Assembly: GCF_014905555.1 (NCBI RefSeq)
Contig: NZ_BNGS01000005.1
Span: 434,001 to 498,000, forward strand
DNA from: Streptomyces sp. Y2F8-2
GTDB lineage: Bacteria > Actinomycetota > Actinomycetes > Streptomycetales > Streptomycetaceae
Reading direction: 5' to 3'
Length of the DNA: 64,000 nucleotides
Part shown: piece after piece, positions 8,204 to 17,293 of the stretch
Position numbering within the stretch: the stretch's first letter is position 1
Layout of the letters: the number at the start of each line of letters is the position of its first letter
The notes under the pieces: generated by a model
Databases searched by the model: none
What the model was told of the DNA's origin: nothing
What the model saw: only the letters and a program-made list of their open reading frames with translations
Translations under genes and position numbers: made by a program

Positions 8204-8998
8204 GTGAAACACGTGACACTACGGCTCGACCAGGCGCCCACCGTGGTCGCTGCCGGCATCGCGGTACACGGCATCTCCACCGCCCACGACGTCTTCCGGC
8301 TGCCCGACCTCTGGCAGCTGCACCTCTACAACTACGAGGGTGCTCTGTCCCTCGGGCAGTCGGTCCATCCCATACGCCCCGGCCACGTCAGCCTGGTACC
8401 ACCGAACACGGAGGTGCACTTTCATTACCGGGGCAGGTCGGAGCATTTCTACGTCCATCTGCGGCTGCACGACGGCGGAACCGCGCGGGTGGTGCCGGTG
8501 ATGCAGGACGCCGCGGCCGAGAGCACACGCCTGGCCGATCTGCTCCGACACGCCGTCACGGCCATGCCGACGTCTCCCCCGCGAGCCACGGCCGAGGTCT
8601 GGACCGCTCTGTGGCGCATCGCCGAGTTGCCGAGGGGCGAGGAAGCCGGGCGCCGCCACCCCTTCGTGGCCGCCGCACAGGCCTACGTCGAGGAACACCT
8701 GGCCGAACCGCTGTCCGTACCGGACGTCGCTCACGCCGTCGGAATCTCCCACACACACCTGACCCGCGTGTTCCGTGCCGAAACCGGCCTCACGGTCGTG
8801 TCGTACATCCGGCACCGACGCCTTGAACGCGCCCGCCACCTCCTGTTGTCCTCCACCCTGTCCATCACCGCCATCGCCGCGGCCGTGGGCATCGCCGACC
8901 TCCAGGCCTTCAACAAGGCCTGCCGCCGTGAACTCGGCGCGAGCCCACGTGACGTACGTGCGGGCGCCCCTGCGGGGCCGGACCGCCCAGAACCGTAG
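8204..8998 (+). CDS. AraC family transcriptional regulator
   Basis: A 264-residue regulator with an N-terminal cupin-like sensing domain (HPIRPGHVSLVPPNTEVHFHYRG, a sugar-binding-pocket pattern) and a C-terminal double HTH (about residues 165-260): VPDVAHAVGISHTHLTRVFRAE and ITAIAAAVGIADLQAFNKACRR. The GTG at 8204 has no clear SD, so the message may be leaderless or weakly translated. It faces away from the PhyH operon across 73 bp and is its likely activator. Confidence 0.88.
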   Translation: MKHVTLRLDQAPTVVAAGIAVHGISTAHDVFRLPDLWQLHLYNYEGALSLGQSVHPIRPGHVSLVPPNTEVHFHYRGRSEHFYVHLRLHDGGTARVVPVMQDAAAESTRLADLLRHAVTAMPTSPPRATAEVWTALWRIAELPRGEEAGRRHPFVAAAQAYVEEHLAEPLSVPDVAHAVGISHTHLTRVFRAETGLTVVSYIRHRRLERARHLLLSSTLSITAIAAAVGIADLQAFNKACRRELGASPRDVRAGAPAGPDRPEP

Positions 8999-9337
8999 GC
9001 CCGCCACCACCGAGCACGCGAAGGTCGGGGGAACAGTTCGGCCCGTGTCCGGTGCATCCCCTGTTGCGTGTCGTCGGGGTCGGACCTGACCCGGAGGCCT
9101 CCGTGGACGCGTGGCGCCGCATCGAGGCGTTCTCCCCCACACATCTGAAGCGCACAGCCCGGGCGTGAGGCGCAGCACCGTTTTGTGGACCGTTGTGCCC
9201 GCGGCCGTCATAAGTGCGCTCAAGTGCCTCGCGCCGACCGTCAGTTCACGTGCCGGAATCGTGCAGCGGTGCGTACGCGCGTCCAAGGACGACCGGATAC
9301 CCTGCGCGAGACAGCAGCGTGGTCAGGGAGGGGAAGC
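8999..9337. other. Intergenic stretch, nothing coding seen
   Basis: No frame here shows protein-like composition. It must hold the promoter of the downstream metallophosphoesterase, whose SD (GGGAGGGGAA) ends just before 9338. I see no strong hairpin or operator. Confidence 0.5.
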
Positions 9338-10558
9338 GTGACCGACACCAGCAACACCCGACCCGCCGAGAGCGACGCGCAAGCTCCGCGGCAGAGCCGA
9401 CTGCACCGCCTGATGCGCTACCTCCCCTTGATCGCCCCCGTCCTGCTGTGGACCGTGCCCTGCTGGGTGCTCCTGTACACCGGCCAGCACTGGCCGCTGC
9501 CCGTCACGCTGGTGGGCACCGTCCTGTTCGCCCTCGGCCTCATCTGTATGCCGCTCGCGATGGTGCGCGGCCACGGCCGGCGCCAGCAGGACCGGGCGGC
9601 GATCATCGGTGACACCCTGCTGGGCACCAGCTGGGTTCTGTTCACCTGGTCCGTTCTGCTCGGCGTCCTGTTGCGGCTCGCCCTGACCGTGGCCGGCGTC
9701 GGCGGGAGTCAGGACCGGGCTCGAATCGTCACGTGGGCCGTTCTTGGCGTAACCGCCGTGCTGCTCGCCTGGGGGTACGCCGAAGCCCGCCGCGTCCCAC
9801 GCGTGCGCCGCCTCGACGTGCGACTTCCACGGCTGGGCGCCGGGTTGGACGGCCTCCGCGTCGTCCTCATCACCGACACCCACTACGGCCCGCTCGACCG
9901 CGCCCGCTGGTCGGCACGGGTGTGCGAGACGGTGAACGCCCTGGAAGCGGACCTGGTCTGCCACACCGGCGACATCGCTGACGGCACGGCCGAGCGCCGC
10001 CGCGCCCAGGCCACCCCACTCGGAACCGTGCGGGCCACCCATGCCCGGGTCTACGTCACCGGCAACCACGAGTACTACAGCCAGGCCCAGGGCTGGGTCG
10101 ACCTGATGGACGAGCTGGGCTGGGAGCCGCTGCGCAACCGCCATCTGCTGCTCGAACGTGGCGGCGACACCCTCGTGGTCGCCGGCGTCGACGACGTCTC
10201 CGCCGAGTCCTCCGGGCTGGCAGGCCACCGCGCCCACCTCGCCGGAGCCCTGGACGGCGCCGACCCCGATCTCCCCGTTCTGCTCCTGGCTCACCAGCCC
10301 AAGTTCATCGACCGGGCGGCCGCCGCGGGCATCGACCTCCAGCTCTCCGGCCACACCCACGGCGGCCAGATCTGGCCCTTCCATCACCTGGTACGCCTCG
10401 ACCAGCCCGCCCTCGCCGGCCTCAGCCACCACGGCCCCCGCACCCTCCTCTACACCAGCCGCGGCACCGGCTTCTGGGGCCCGCCGTTCCGCGTCTTCGC
10501 CCCCAGCGAGATCACCCTGCTCGTGCTCCGCTCCCCGCACCTGCCCACCTCGCCGTAG
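9338..10558 (+). CDS. Membrane-anchored metallophosphoesterase (YkuE-like)
   Basis: A 406-residue protein. The first 160 residues hold about four predicted membrane helices; the rest is a calcineurin-type phosphoesterase facing, probably, the outside or the membrane surface. All metal-binding blocks are present in order: DTHYG, GDIADG, GNHEYY, AHQPK and GHTHGGQ. The GTG at 9338 has a strong SD (AGGGAGGGG) 6 bp upstream; the frame is open for another 51 codons upstream but lacks signal. YkuE relatives hydrolyse phosphoesters or phospholipid-linked substrates; the substrate here is unknown. It appears to be monocistronic. Confidence 0.88.
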   Translation: MTDTSNTRPAESDAQAPRQSRLHRLMRYLPLIAPVLLWTVPCWVLLYTGQHWPLPVTLVGTVLFALGLICMPLAMVRGHGRRQQDRAAIIGDTLLGTSWVLFTWSVLLGVLLRLALTVAGVGGSQDRARIVTWAVLGVTAVLLAWGYAEARRVPRVRRLDVRLPRLGAGLDGLRVVLITDTHYGPLDRARWSARVCETVNALEADLVCHTGDIADGTAERRRAQATPLGTVRATHARVYVTGNHEYYSQAQGWVDLMDELGWEPLRNRHLLLERGGDTLVVAGVDDVSAESSGLAGHRAHLAGALDGADPDLPVLLLAHQPKFIDRAAAAGIDLQLSGHTHGGQIWPFHHLVRLDQPALAGLSHHGPRTLLYTSRGTGFWGPPFRVFAPSEITLLVLRSPHLPTSP

Positions 10559-10892
10559 CACTGGGCGGGCCGACACATCCGCTTGAAACAGTCCCACGTG
10601 CCGAGGAGCGCGGCGTCGACAGAGGATCAGCCCCGTCCCGCTGAGGGGCTCGAGGCGTTCGCCGAAACCGGTCACCCGTCGCAGACCATCGAAGCAGTCG
10701 AGATGCGCGCCGTAGGCGAAGAACAGAAGACACAGCGCACCACTCCGCTGTGGCCGACCTCCGGGAAGCATCCAGACCACCCCTCTGAGCAGGCGCTTTG
10801 CATCGCGCCTTCCGTGAGGCGGAAGTCGTATTGCGCCCCCGCGACGCCCTTCCGGACGATGTCGCCATCGCAGACAGACGGGAGCCGCAACG
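10559..10892. other. Intergenic stretch, promoter region of oxygenase operon
   Basis: 334 bp with no credible gene. The SD of the Rieske oxygenase (CGGGAGCC) lies at its right end. I see no clear palindrome or hairpin. Confidence 0.5.
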
Positions 10893-11957
10893 ATGCCGCA
10901 CATGACCGCCTTCGCCAGGAACCAGTGGTACGTCGCCGCCTACAGCCAGGAGGTCGGGCGCGAGTTGCTCGGCCGTACGATCCTCGGTGAGCCGCTCGTC
11001 TTCTACCGCACCGAGGACGACGGGACCGCGGTCGCCCTGGCCGACCGCTGTGTCCACCGCCGCTTCCCGCTCTCGGAGAGCCGGCTCGACGGGGACCGCA
11101 TCGTGTGCGGGTACCACGGGTTCACGTACGACACGACGGGCGCCTGCGTGTACGTGCCGGGGCAGAAGCGCATCCCGCGCACCGCCCGCGTCGCCTCGTA
11201 CCCGGTCGTCGAGCAGGACTCCCTGGTGTGGGTGTGGATCGGTGACCCGGCGCTCGCCGACGCGGGCACCATCCCGCGGGCGAAGCACCTGGACTCCCCG
11301 GACTGGGTCACGGTGCGCGGCATGGAGCCGATCGACGCCGACTACGGCCTGCTGGTCGACAACCTGCTCGACCTCTCCCACGAGACGTATCTGCACGGCG
11401 GCTACATCGGCACCCCGGAGGTCGCCGAGACGCCGATCACCACCGAGGTCGACGAGGGCGCCGGCATCGTGCGGGTCAGCCGGCACATGGACGACGCCGA
11501 GTGCCCGCCCTTCTACGCCCGCTCCACCGGTATCGAGGGCCGCATCACCCGCTGGCAGGACATCGAGTACCACGCCCCCTGCCTCTACCTGCTGCACAGC
11601 CGGATCGCGCCGGTCGGTGTGCTGCCCGAGCCGGACGGCAGCGACCCGAACGGTTTCCACACCGAGATCACCTACGCGATCACCCCGTCCTCCGACGGCA
11701 AGGTCTACGACTTCTGGGCCGTCTCCCGGGACTTCGCGAAGGACGACGAGGAAGTCACCACGTTCCTGCGCGACTTCAACCACACGGTCGTCATGCAGGA
11801 CGTCGACGCGCTCAACCTGCTGCAGAGGACGCTCGGCACCGAGCGGGCCGGCTACCAGGAGCTGAGCATCAACATCGACACCGGCGGTCTCGCCGCCCGC
11901 CGCATCCTCGCCCGACTGGTCGAGGAGGGCGACAAGCCGGTGGAGAAGGTCCAGTGA
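10893..11957 (+). CDS. Rieske [2Fe-2S] oxygenase, VanA type
   Basis: A 354-residue terminal oxygenase of the vanillate O-demethylase (VanA) class. The Rieske cluster ligands are C53-x-H55 (CVHRRFPL) and C72-x2-H75 (CGYHGFTYD). The mononuclear iron site is D160-L-S-H163-x4-H168 (DLSHETYLH). The family removes methyl groups or hydroxylates aromatic or small substrates using electrons from a partner reductase. That reductase is two genes downstream. The ATG at 10893 is followed by a second ATG at 10902; the first has the better SD. The stop overlaps the next gene by 4 bp. Confidence 0.9.
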   Translation: MPHMTAFARNQWYVAAYSQEVGRELLGRTILGEPLVFYRTEDDGTAVALADRCVHRRFPLSESRLDGDRIVCGYHGFTYDTTGACVYVPGQKRIPRTARVASYPVVEQDSLVWVWIGDPALADAGTIPRAKHLDSPDWVTVRGMEPIDADYGLLVDNLLDLSHETYLHGGYIGTPEVAETPITTEVDEGAGIVRVSRHMDDAECPPFYARSTGIEGRITRWQDIEYHAPCLYLLHSRIAPVGVLPEPDGSDPNGFHTEITYAITPSSDGKVYDFWAVSRDFAKDDEEVTTFLRDFNHTVVMQDVDALNLLQRTLGTERAGYQELSINIDTGGLAARRILARLVEEGDKPVEKVQ

Positions 11958-12136
11958 GCACGCCCTCCAGTTCCGCGCAGCGCGAGGTCTACCGCATCGA
12001 CTGGCTCCCGGGCACCGACATCCTGCACGGCACCTGCCACTGCGGCGCCGAGCACACCGCCCAGGACCCGGTGGAGATGTGGGAGTGGATGCTCGCGCAC
12101 CCGGAAGGACACCAGCCCCGAGGAAGCACCTCATGA
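11954..12136 (+). CDS. 60-aa Cys-containing protein between oxygenase and reductase
   Basis: A 60-residue protein overlapping both neighbours by 4 bp (GTGA at 11954, ATGA at 12133). It contains CHCGAEHTAQDPVEMWEWML: a C-x-C pair and two His residues in a short acidic-aromatic context. The double coupling makes it very likely a real third component of the oxygenase system. It could stabilise the oxygenase-reductase complex or bind a metal. No function is known to me. Confidence 0.75.
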   Translation: MSTPSSSAQREVYRIDWLPGTDILHGTCHCGAEHTAQDPVEMWEWMLAHPEGHQPRGSTS

Positions 12137-13068
12137 CCGCGTACGAAGCCGAACTCGTCGTCGACCGCCGCGAGCCGGCGGCCGAGGGCGTGCTCGCCCT
12201 CACCCTGCGCCACCCGCTGGGCGAGGAGCTGCCGGCCTGGGAGCCGGGTGCCCACGTCGACGTCCTGCTCGGGCCGGGACTGGAGCGGCAGTACTCGCTG
12301 TGCGGCGATCCCGCGGACCGGCGGGCCTGGCGCATCGCCGTGCTCCGCGAGGCCGACGGCCGGGGAGGGTCGGCCCACGTCCACGAGCAGGTGCGCGAGG
12401 GCGACAAGGTGCGCGTGCGGGGACCGCGCAACCACTTCCCCCTGCACCCCTCCCCCCGTTACCGCTTCATCGCCGGTGGCATCGGCATCACGCCCATCCT
12501 GCCGATGCTCGCCGCGGCCGAGGCGGCGGGCGCCGAGTGGACCCTGCTGTACGGCGGCCGCACCCGCCGCTCCATGGCGTTCACCGCGGAGCTGGAGCGG
12601 TACGGGGACCGGGTCACCGTCGCCCCGCAGGACGAGACCGGACTGCTGGACCTGGCCTCGGTGCTGGACGACGTGCCCGACGGCACGCTCGTCTACTGCT
12701 GTGGCCCCGGCCCACTGCTGGACGCGGTGGAGGAGCGCTGCCCCGCCGGCACGCTGCGCGTCGAGCGGTTCCAGCCCAAGGAGCAACCGGCCGGGGACGA
12801 CGGCGAGTTCGAGGTCGTCCTCGCGCAGAGCGGCCGTACGCTCACCGTCCCGCCGCGCGTCTCCATCCTCGACACCGTGCGCGACGCCGGCGTCGAGGTG
12901 CTGTTCTCCTGCACGGAGGGCACCTGCGGCACCTGCGAGACCGATGTCCTGGAGGGCACCCCGGACCACCGGGACTCGGTGCTGACGCAGGAGGAGCGGG
13001 AGTCCGGCGAGACCATGATGATCTGCGTGTCCCGTTGCCGGGGCGGGCGACTGGTACTCGACCTCTGA
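12133..13068 (+). CDS. Flavin/[2Fe-2S] oxygenase reductase, VanB type
   Basis: A 311-residue electron-transfer reductase. Domain order is FMN-binding (ERQYSLCG, residues 51-58), NAD(P)-binding (GGIGITP, 115-121, and CCGPGPLL) and a C-terminal plant-type ferredoxin with cluster cysteines C260, C265, C268 and C298 (CTEGTCGTC...CVSRC). It would pass electrons from NAD(P)H to the Rieske oxygenase encoded upstream. The ATG at 12133 overlaps the stop of the 60-aa gene. The gene ends at a strong bidirectional terminator. Confidence 0.92.
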   Translation: MTAYEAELVVDRREPAAEGVLALTLRHPLGEELPAWEPGAHVDVLLGPGLERQYSLCGDPADRRAWRIAVLREADGRGGSAHVHEQVREGDKVRVRGPRNHFPLHPSPRYRFIAGGIGITPILPMLAAAEAAGAEWTLLYGGRTRRSMAFTAELERYGDRVTVAPQDETGLLDLASVLDDVPDGTLVYCCGPGPLLDAVEERCPAGTLRVERFQPKEQPAGDDGEFEVVLAQSGRTLTVPPRVSILDTVRDAGVEVLFSCTEGTCGTCETDVLEGTPDHRDSVLTQEERESGETMMICVSRCRGGRLVLDL

Positions 13069-13075
13069 GCAGGGC

Positions 13076-13113
13076 TGCTGCCCGGTGGGCCGCGTCCGGC
13101 CCACCGGGCAGCA
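13076..13113. terminator. Bidirectional terminator between reductase and PotC-like gene
   Basis: A perfect 16-bp stem: TGCTGCCCGGTGGGCC pairs with 13098-13113 around a 6-nt loop (GCGTCC). It lies 7 bp after the reductase stop and 6 bp from the stop of the convergent permease gene, so it can serve both transcripts. There is no long T-run, as is usual in streptomycetes. Confidence 0.85.
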
Positions 13114-13119
13114 ACAGCC

Positions 13120-13935
13120 CTAGATCCGGCTCTCCGTCGCCGTGTCCGCCGAAAGTCGTTGGGCGACGTAGATCGGGATCACCGACAGCAGCACCAGCAC
13201 CGCCGCCACCACGTTCACCACGGGCGCCTGCTGAGGGCGTGTCATGTTGTTGAAGATCCAGATCGGCAGGGTCTCGATGCCGGGGCCCGCGGTGAACGTC
13301 GTCACCACGATCTCGTCGAAGGACAGCGCGAACGCGAGCAGTCCGCCCGCGAACAGCGCCGAGCGCACCAGCGGGAACGTCACGTCGACGAAGGCGCGGA
13401 ACGTGTCCGCCCCCAGGTCCATCGCCGCCTCCTCGTAGGAGCCGGAGGTGCGGCGCAGCCGTGCGACCACGTTGTTGAAGACGACGACGATACAGAAGGT
13501 GGCGTGCCCGACGATCACGGTGAACAGGCCGAGACCGACGCCGAGCGGCTGAAGGACCGTGCTGAACGCCGAGTTGAGCGCGATGCCGGTGACGATGCCG
13601 GGCAGCGCGATCGGCAGGACGACCACGAACGAGATGGTGCCGCGACCGAAGAAGCGGTGCCGGGCCACCGCGAACGCGATGAGCGTGCCCAGCACCAGCG
13701 CGATGGCCGTGGCGCCGAGGCCCGCCTTCACCGAGACCCACAGCGCGCTGCGGGCGCCCGCGTTCTCCCAGGCCACCGACCACCAGTGGAACGTCCACCC
13801 GGGCGGGGGCCAGCTCGCGCTGCGGTCCGGGTTGAAGGAGTTGACCAGCACGAGCGCGAGCGGGACGTAGATCACCGCGAAGCCGAGCCCGGCGGCGATG
13901 CGCAGCGCGATGCGCGCGGAACGGGACAGTTGCAT
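13120..13935 (-). CDS. ABC transporter permease, PotC type
   Basis: A 271-residue permease with six predicted helices and the EAA loop YEEAAMDLGADTFRAFVDVTFP. It belongs to the branch importing polyamines and other small cationic or quaternary compounds. It is the last gene of the ATPase - binding protein - PotB - PotC operon, 49 bp after PotB. Together with PotB it forms the channel. Confidence 0.9.
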   Translation of the reverse strand: MQLSRSARIALRIAAGLGFAVIYVPLALVLVNSFNPDRSASWPPPGWTFHWWSVAWENAGARSALWVSVKAGLGATAIALVLGTLIAFAVARHRFFGRGTISFVVVLPIALPGIVTGIALNSAFSTVLQPLGVGLGLFTVIVGHATFCIVVVFNNVVARLRRTSGSYEEAAMDLGADTFRAFVDVTFPLVRSALFAGGLLAFALSFDEIVVTTFTAGPGIETLPIWIFNNMTRPQQAPVVNVVAAVLVLLSVIPIYVAQRLSADTATESRI

Positions 13936-13984
13936 GACGTGGGACCTCTTCTGGAGGCTGCCGAGTTGTGGTGGCTCGGGAGTT

Positions 13985-14875
13985 CTACAGGCTGCTGAGC
14001 GCGCCGGTGCGGCGCATCGCCAGCAGGTACAGCACGATGACCACCACCGGGACCGTGCCCAGCGCGGCGGCCATGGGCAGGTTGAGTTCGATGTTGGAGT
14101 AGACGAGGTTGCCGATCAGCTGGGTCTTGCCGCCGACGATCTGCACGGTGATGTAGTCGCCCAGGCTGAGCGAGAAGGTGAAGACCGAGCCGGCGGCGAC
14201 GGACGGCAGCACCATCGGCAGGACGACCGAGCGGAACGTGCGGCCGGGTCGCGCCCCCAGGTCGGCGGAGGCGTCCAGCAGGTTGGCGGGCAGCTGCGCC
14301 AGTGCCGTGTGGACGGGCAGGATCATGTACGGCAGCCACAGGTACGTCAGCGTGATGATCGCCGCCGGGAGGCCGAACCCGGGTCCGCTCAGCCCGAACG
14401 GCTTCAGCATCCAGTCGGCGAGCCCGCCCTCGGACAGGATCAGCCGCCAGGCGTACACCTTGACCAGGTAACTCGCCCACAGCGGGGTGAGGATGGCGAC
14501 GACCAGCAGCGGTCGCCATCTGGGCTTCGCCACGCGCGCCGTGTAGAAGGCGAGCGGGAAGGCGATCACCGCGCACAGGACGGTGACCGCGAGGGCCACG
14601 ACGATGCTGCGCCAGATGACCTGGCGGAAGACGGAGGTCGTCAGCAGCGCGTGGAAGTTGTCGGTCGACCAGACCTTCACCACCTCGGAGGTGAAGGAGT
14701 CCGTCGTCCAGAACGCCGAGACGAACAGCACTGCGAGCGAGCCGAGGTAGAGCACGGCCAGCCACAGCAGGGGGGCGGTGAGCAGCAGGGACAGCCGCAG
14801 CCGCGGGCGGCGGTGCAGCATCCCGGCGAGCCGCCGGACGGGGGTCCGTCCGGCGGCCTGCGCGGTGACGGTCAT
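13985..14875 (-). CDS. ABC transporter permease, PotB type
   Basis: A 296-residue permease with about 30 cytoplasmic residues, then six predicted helices and an EAA loop DASADLGARPGRTFRSVVLP. It ends in MRRTGALSSL. The start lies 9 bp after the stop of the binding-protein gene, within one operon. Confidence 0.9.
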   Translation of the reverse strand: MTVTAQAAGRTPVRRLAGMLHRRPRLRLSLLLTAPLLWLAVLYLGSLAVLFVSAFWTTDSFTSEVVKVWSTDNFHALLTTSVFRQVIWRSIVVALAVTVLCAVIAFPLAFYTARVAKPRWRPLLVVAILTPLWASYLVKVYAWRLILSEGGLADWMLKPFGLSGPGFGLPAAIITLTYLWLPYMILPVHTALAQLPANLLDASADLGARPGRTFRSVVLPMVLPSVAAGSVFTFSLSLGDYITVQIVGGKTQLIGNLVYSNIELNLPMAAALGTVPVVVIVLYLLAMRRTGALSSL

Positions 14876-14884
14876 CGTCGTGCC

Positions 14885-16105
14885 TCAGCCCTTGATCTCG
14901 GTCCAGGCCTGGACCCACTTGGCGTACGGCACGCACTTGACGTCGCTGCGGCCGTCGAGGCACTGCTCGATGGGGGTGTTCCAGAAGGCGATGTTCTTCC
15001 AGTACGCCGTGTCGGCGGCGTGGAAGGTGGTGCAGAAGTTCTTGTCGCTGGTCTGCTCGCACGACTTGGCGTTGGCGGGGGCCTCACCGAAGTACTCGGC
15101 GACCTGCGCGTTGACCTTCGGGGAGATGATCCAGTTCATCCACTGGTAGGCGCAGTTCGGGTGCTTGGCCTTGGAGGAGAGCATCCAGGTGTCGGACCAG
15201 CCGGTCGAACCCTCCTTGGGCACGATGGCGTTGACCTTGGCGCCCTCGCTCTTCGCCAGGTTGGCGATGACCTGCCAGGTGGTGCCGACCACGGAGTCCC
15301 CGCTCTTGAAGGCGGAGACCTCCTTGAGGTAGTCGCCCCAGTACTCGCCGACGTTCGCGTTCTGCTTCTTCAGCAGGTCGACCGCCGCGTCGAACTGCTT
15401 CTGGTCGAGCGCGTACGGGTCCTTGATCTTCAGCTCGGGCTTGGTGGCCTTCAGGTACAGCGCCGCGTCGGCGATGTAGATCGGCGAGTCGTACGCCGTC
15501 ACATGGCCCTTGTACTTGGCGGCGTCGTCGAAGACGGCGGACCAGGAGGTCGGCGCGGGCTTGACCTTCTCCGTGTTGTACATGAGCAGGTTGGCGCCGC
15601 GGCCGTGCGGGATGCCGTACGCCTTGCCCTTGACGGAGTTCCAGGCCTGCAGCTTCAGGTCGTTGAAGACGTCCTTGTAGTTCGGTACGAGGTCGGTGTT
15701 GACCGGGGCGGCGTCACCGGAGGCGATCAGGCGCAGGGAGGCGTCGCCGGAGGCGGAGACGGCGTCGTACTCGCCGGTCTTCATCAGCTTGACCATCTCG
15801 TCGGAGCTGGCCGCCACCTTGGAGTGGACCTGGCAGCCCGTCTGCTTCTCGAAGTCGCCGACCCAGTTCACCTTGGGGTCGTTGGAGCCGTCCTCGACAT
15901 AGCCGGCCCAGGCGACGAGGTTGACCTGTCCCTCGTTCTTGCCCAGCTTCGACTGCGCCTTCAGATCGGGCGGGTTGAGGCCGGTGGACGAGGAGGAGCC
16001 GCCGGAGCCGGAGCCGGACGAGCCGCAGGCGGTGGCCGCGAGCAGCACCGCGGCGGCGGCTGCGGTGGCCTTCAGGGTTCGGGTGAGACGCACGACGTTC
16101 TCCAT
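14885..16105 (-). CDS. ABC transporter substrate-binding lipoprotein, PotD type
   Basis: A 406-residue lipoprotein with signal peptide and Cys27 (LLAATAC followed by a Gly/Ser linker). The mature domain has the PotD-like fold (VNLVAWAGYVEDGSNDP near its start, TWQVIANLA, KCVPYAKWVQAWTEIKG at the end). Several extra cysteines (GCQVH, PNCAYQW, KSCEQTSDKNFC, EQCLDG) suggest disulfides or an unusual pocket. The ATG at 16105 is followed directly by the signal. It should deliver a small amine-like substrate to the PotBC channel; the identity is unknown. Confidence 0.9.
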   Translation of the reverse strand: MENVVRLTRTLKATAAAAAVLLAATACGSSGSGSGGSSSSTGLNPPDLKAQSKLGKNEGQVNLVAWAGYVEDGSNDPKVNWVGDFEKQTGCQVHSKVAASSDEMVKLMKTGEYDAVSASGDASLRLIASGDAAPVNTDLVPNYKDVFNDLKLQAWNSVKGKAYGIPHGRGANLLMYNTEKVKPAPTSWSAVFDDAAKYKGHVTAYDSPIYIADAALYLKATKPELKIKDPYALDQKQFDAAVDLLKKQNANVGEYWGDYLKEVSAFKSGDSVVGTTWQVIANLAKSEGAKVNAIVPKEGSTGWSDTWMLSSKAKHPNCAYQWMNWIISPKVNAQVAEYFGEAPANAKSCEQTSDKNFCTTFHAADTAYWKNIAFWNTPIEQCLDGRSDVKCVPYAKWVQAWTEIKG

Positions 16106-16134
16106 ACGTGACGGTGACCTGGCGTGGGGGATGG

Positions 16135-17172
16135 TCAGCGGGCAGTGGGGACCTGGACGGCGTGGCGGCGGTGCCACGTGAGGCGCACCCGGGTGCCTCG
16201 GTAGGCGGCGACGTCCTCGGAGGAGGTCTCCAGGTTCTGCTGGAGCGCGGTGAGGCGGCCGCCCGCGTCGAGGTCGACGAGGAAGCGGGTGGCGTCGCCG
16301 AGGTAGACGACTTCGGCGACGGTGCCGGTGGCGCTGGAGTGCTCGGGCTCGTCGGCGAGGGCGGACTCCTTCAGCACCCGGATCTTCTCGGGCCGGATGC
16401 TGTACGTGCCCGGGGTGCCGGTGACCCGCTCGGCGGCCTCGCCCTGAAGGAGGTTGGAGGTGCCGACGAAGGAGGCGACGAAGGCGGTCGCGGGGCGCTC
16501 GTAGATCTCGGCGGGGGTGCCGACCTGTTCGATGCGGCCCTGGTTGAAGACGGCGATGCGGTCGCTCATCGTCAGGGCCTCCTCCTGGTCGTGGGTGACG
16601 AACACGAAGGTGATCCCGACCTCGCGCTGCAGGGCCTTGAGCTCGACCTGCATCTGCTCGCGCAGCTTGAGGTCGAGGGCGCCGAGCGGCTCGTCGAGCA
16701 GCAGGAGGCGGGGGCGGCCGACGAGGGCGCGGGCGAGTGCGACCCGCTGGCGCTGGCCGCCGGAGAGCTGGCTCGGCCGCCGCTTGCCGAAGCCTTCGAG
16801 GCGTACGTCGGCGAGTGCCCTGCGGGCCCGCCGGAGCCGTTCGGCCTTGGACACCTTGCGGACCTTGAGGCCGTAGGCGACGTTCTGCTCGACGGTCATG
16901 TGCGGGAAGAGCGCGTAGTCCTGGAAGACGGTGTGGACGTCCCGCTCGAAGGGGGCGAGGCCGGTGACGTCCTGACCGGCCAGCTCCACCGTGCCGGAGG
17001 TGGGGCTCTCGAAGCCCGCGATCATGCGCAGGACGGTCGTCTTGCCGGAGCCGGACGGGCCGAGCATCGAGAAGAACTCCCCGTCGGATATCTCCAGGTC
17101 GACCCCGGCCACGGCCGTGGTGCCGCCGAACTCCTTCCGCAGGCCCTGCAGCCGGATCGCGCTGCCCTCCAT
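16135..17172 (-). CDS. ABC transporter ATPase, PotA type
   Basis: A 345-residue nucleotide-binding subunit. It shows Walker A GPSGSGKTT, signature LSGGQRQRVALARAL, Walker B LLLLDEP and the switch His in VTHDQEEAL, followed by a TOBE domain (SIRPEKIRV). It is the first gene of its operon, divergent from a FadR-like regulator across 121 bp of relatively AT-rich DNA. Confidence 0.93.
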   Translation of the reverse strand: MEGSAIRLQGLRKEFGGTTAVAGVDLEISDGEFFSMLGPSGSGKTTVLRMIAGFESPTSGTVELAGQDVTGLAPFERDVHTVFQDYALFPHMTVEQNVAYGLKVRKVSKAERLRRARRALADVRLEGFGKRRPSQLSGGQRQRVALARALVGRPRLLLLDEPLGALDLKLREQMQVELKALQREVGITFVFVTHDQEEALTMSDRIAVFNQGRIEQVGTPAEIYERPATAFVASFVGTSNLLQGEAAERVTGTPGTYSIRPEKIRVLKESALADEPEHSSATGTVAEVVYLGDATRFLVDLDAGGRLTALQQNLETSSEDVAAYRGTRVRLTWHRRHAVQVPTAR

Positions 17173-17223
17173 GGACGGGAACCTTTCTGGAGCGTCTTCC
17201 GTTCTTGCCTAGGATCATAAAGA

Positions 17224-17235
17224 TATGAAGTCATA
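17224..17235. promoter_or_regulatory. Candidate GntR/FadR operator in divergent promoter
   Basis: Inverted repeat TATGA-AG-TCATA in an unusually AT-rich stretch between the PotA operon and the regulator gene. It is the only clear dyad there. Binding by the neighbouring FadR-like protein is inferred from position. Confidence 0.45.
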
Positions 17236-17293
17236 GTTCAAAGCTCAAGACCCTCTTAAGGTAAAGGTTGAGTCAACGCACAAGGTGGTGGCC

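Noticed and set aside
13898..16111. A 737-codon open frame on the plus strand
   Set aside because: It is antisense to the PotB and PotD-type genes and has no domain-like sequence.
17285..17293. GTG 17285 as the FadR-like start
   Set aside because: The SD would overlap the start codon. GTG 17294 has AAGGTGG at a normal distance, though the difference is only three codons.
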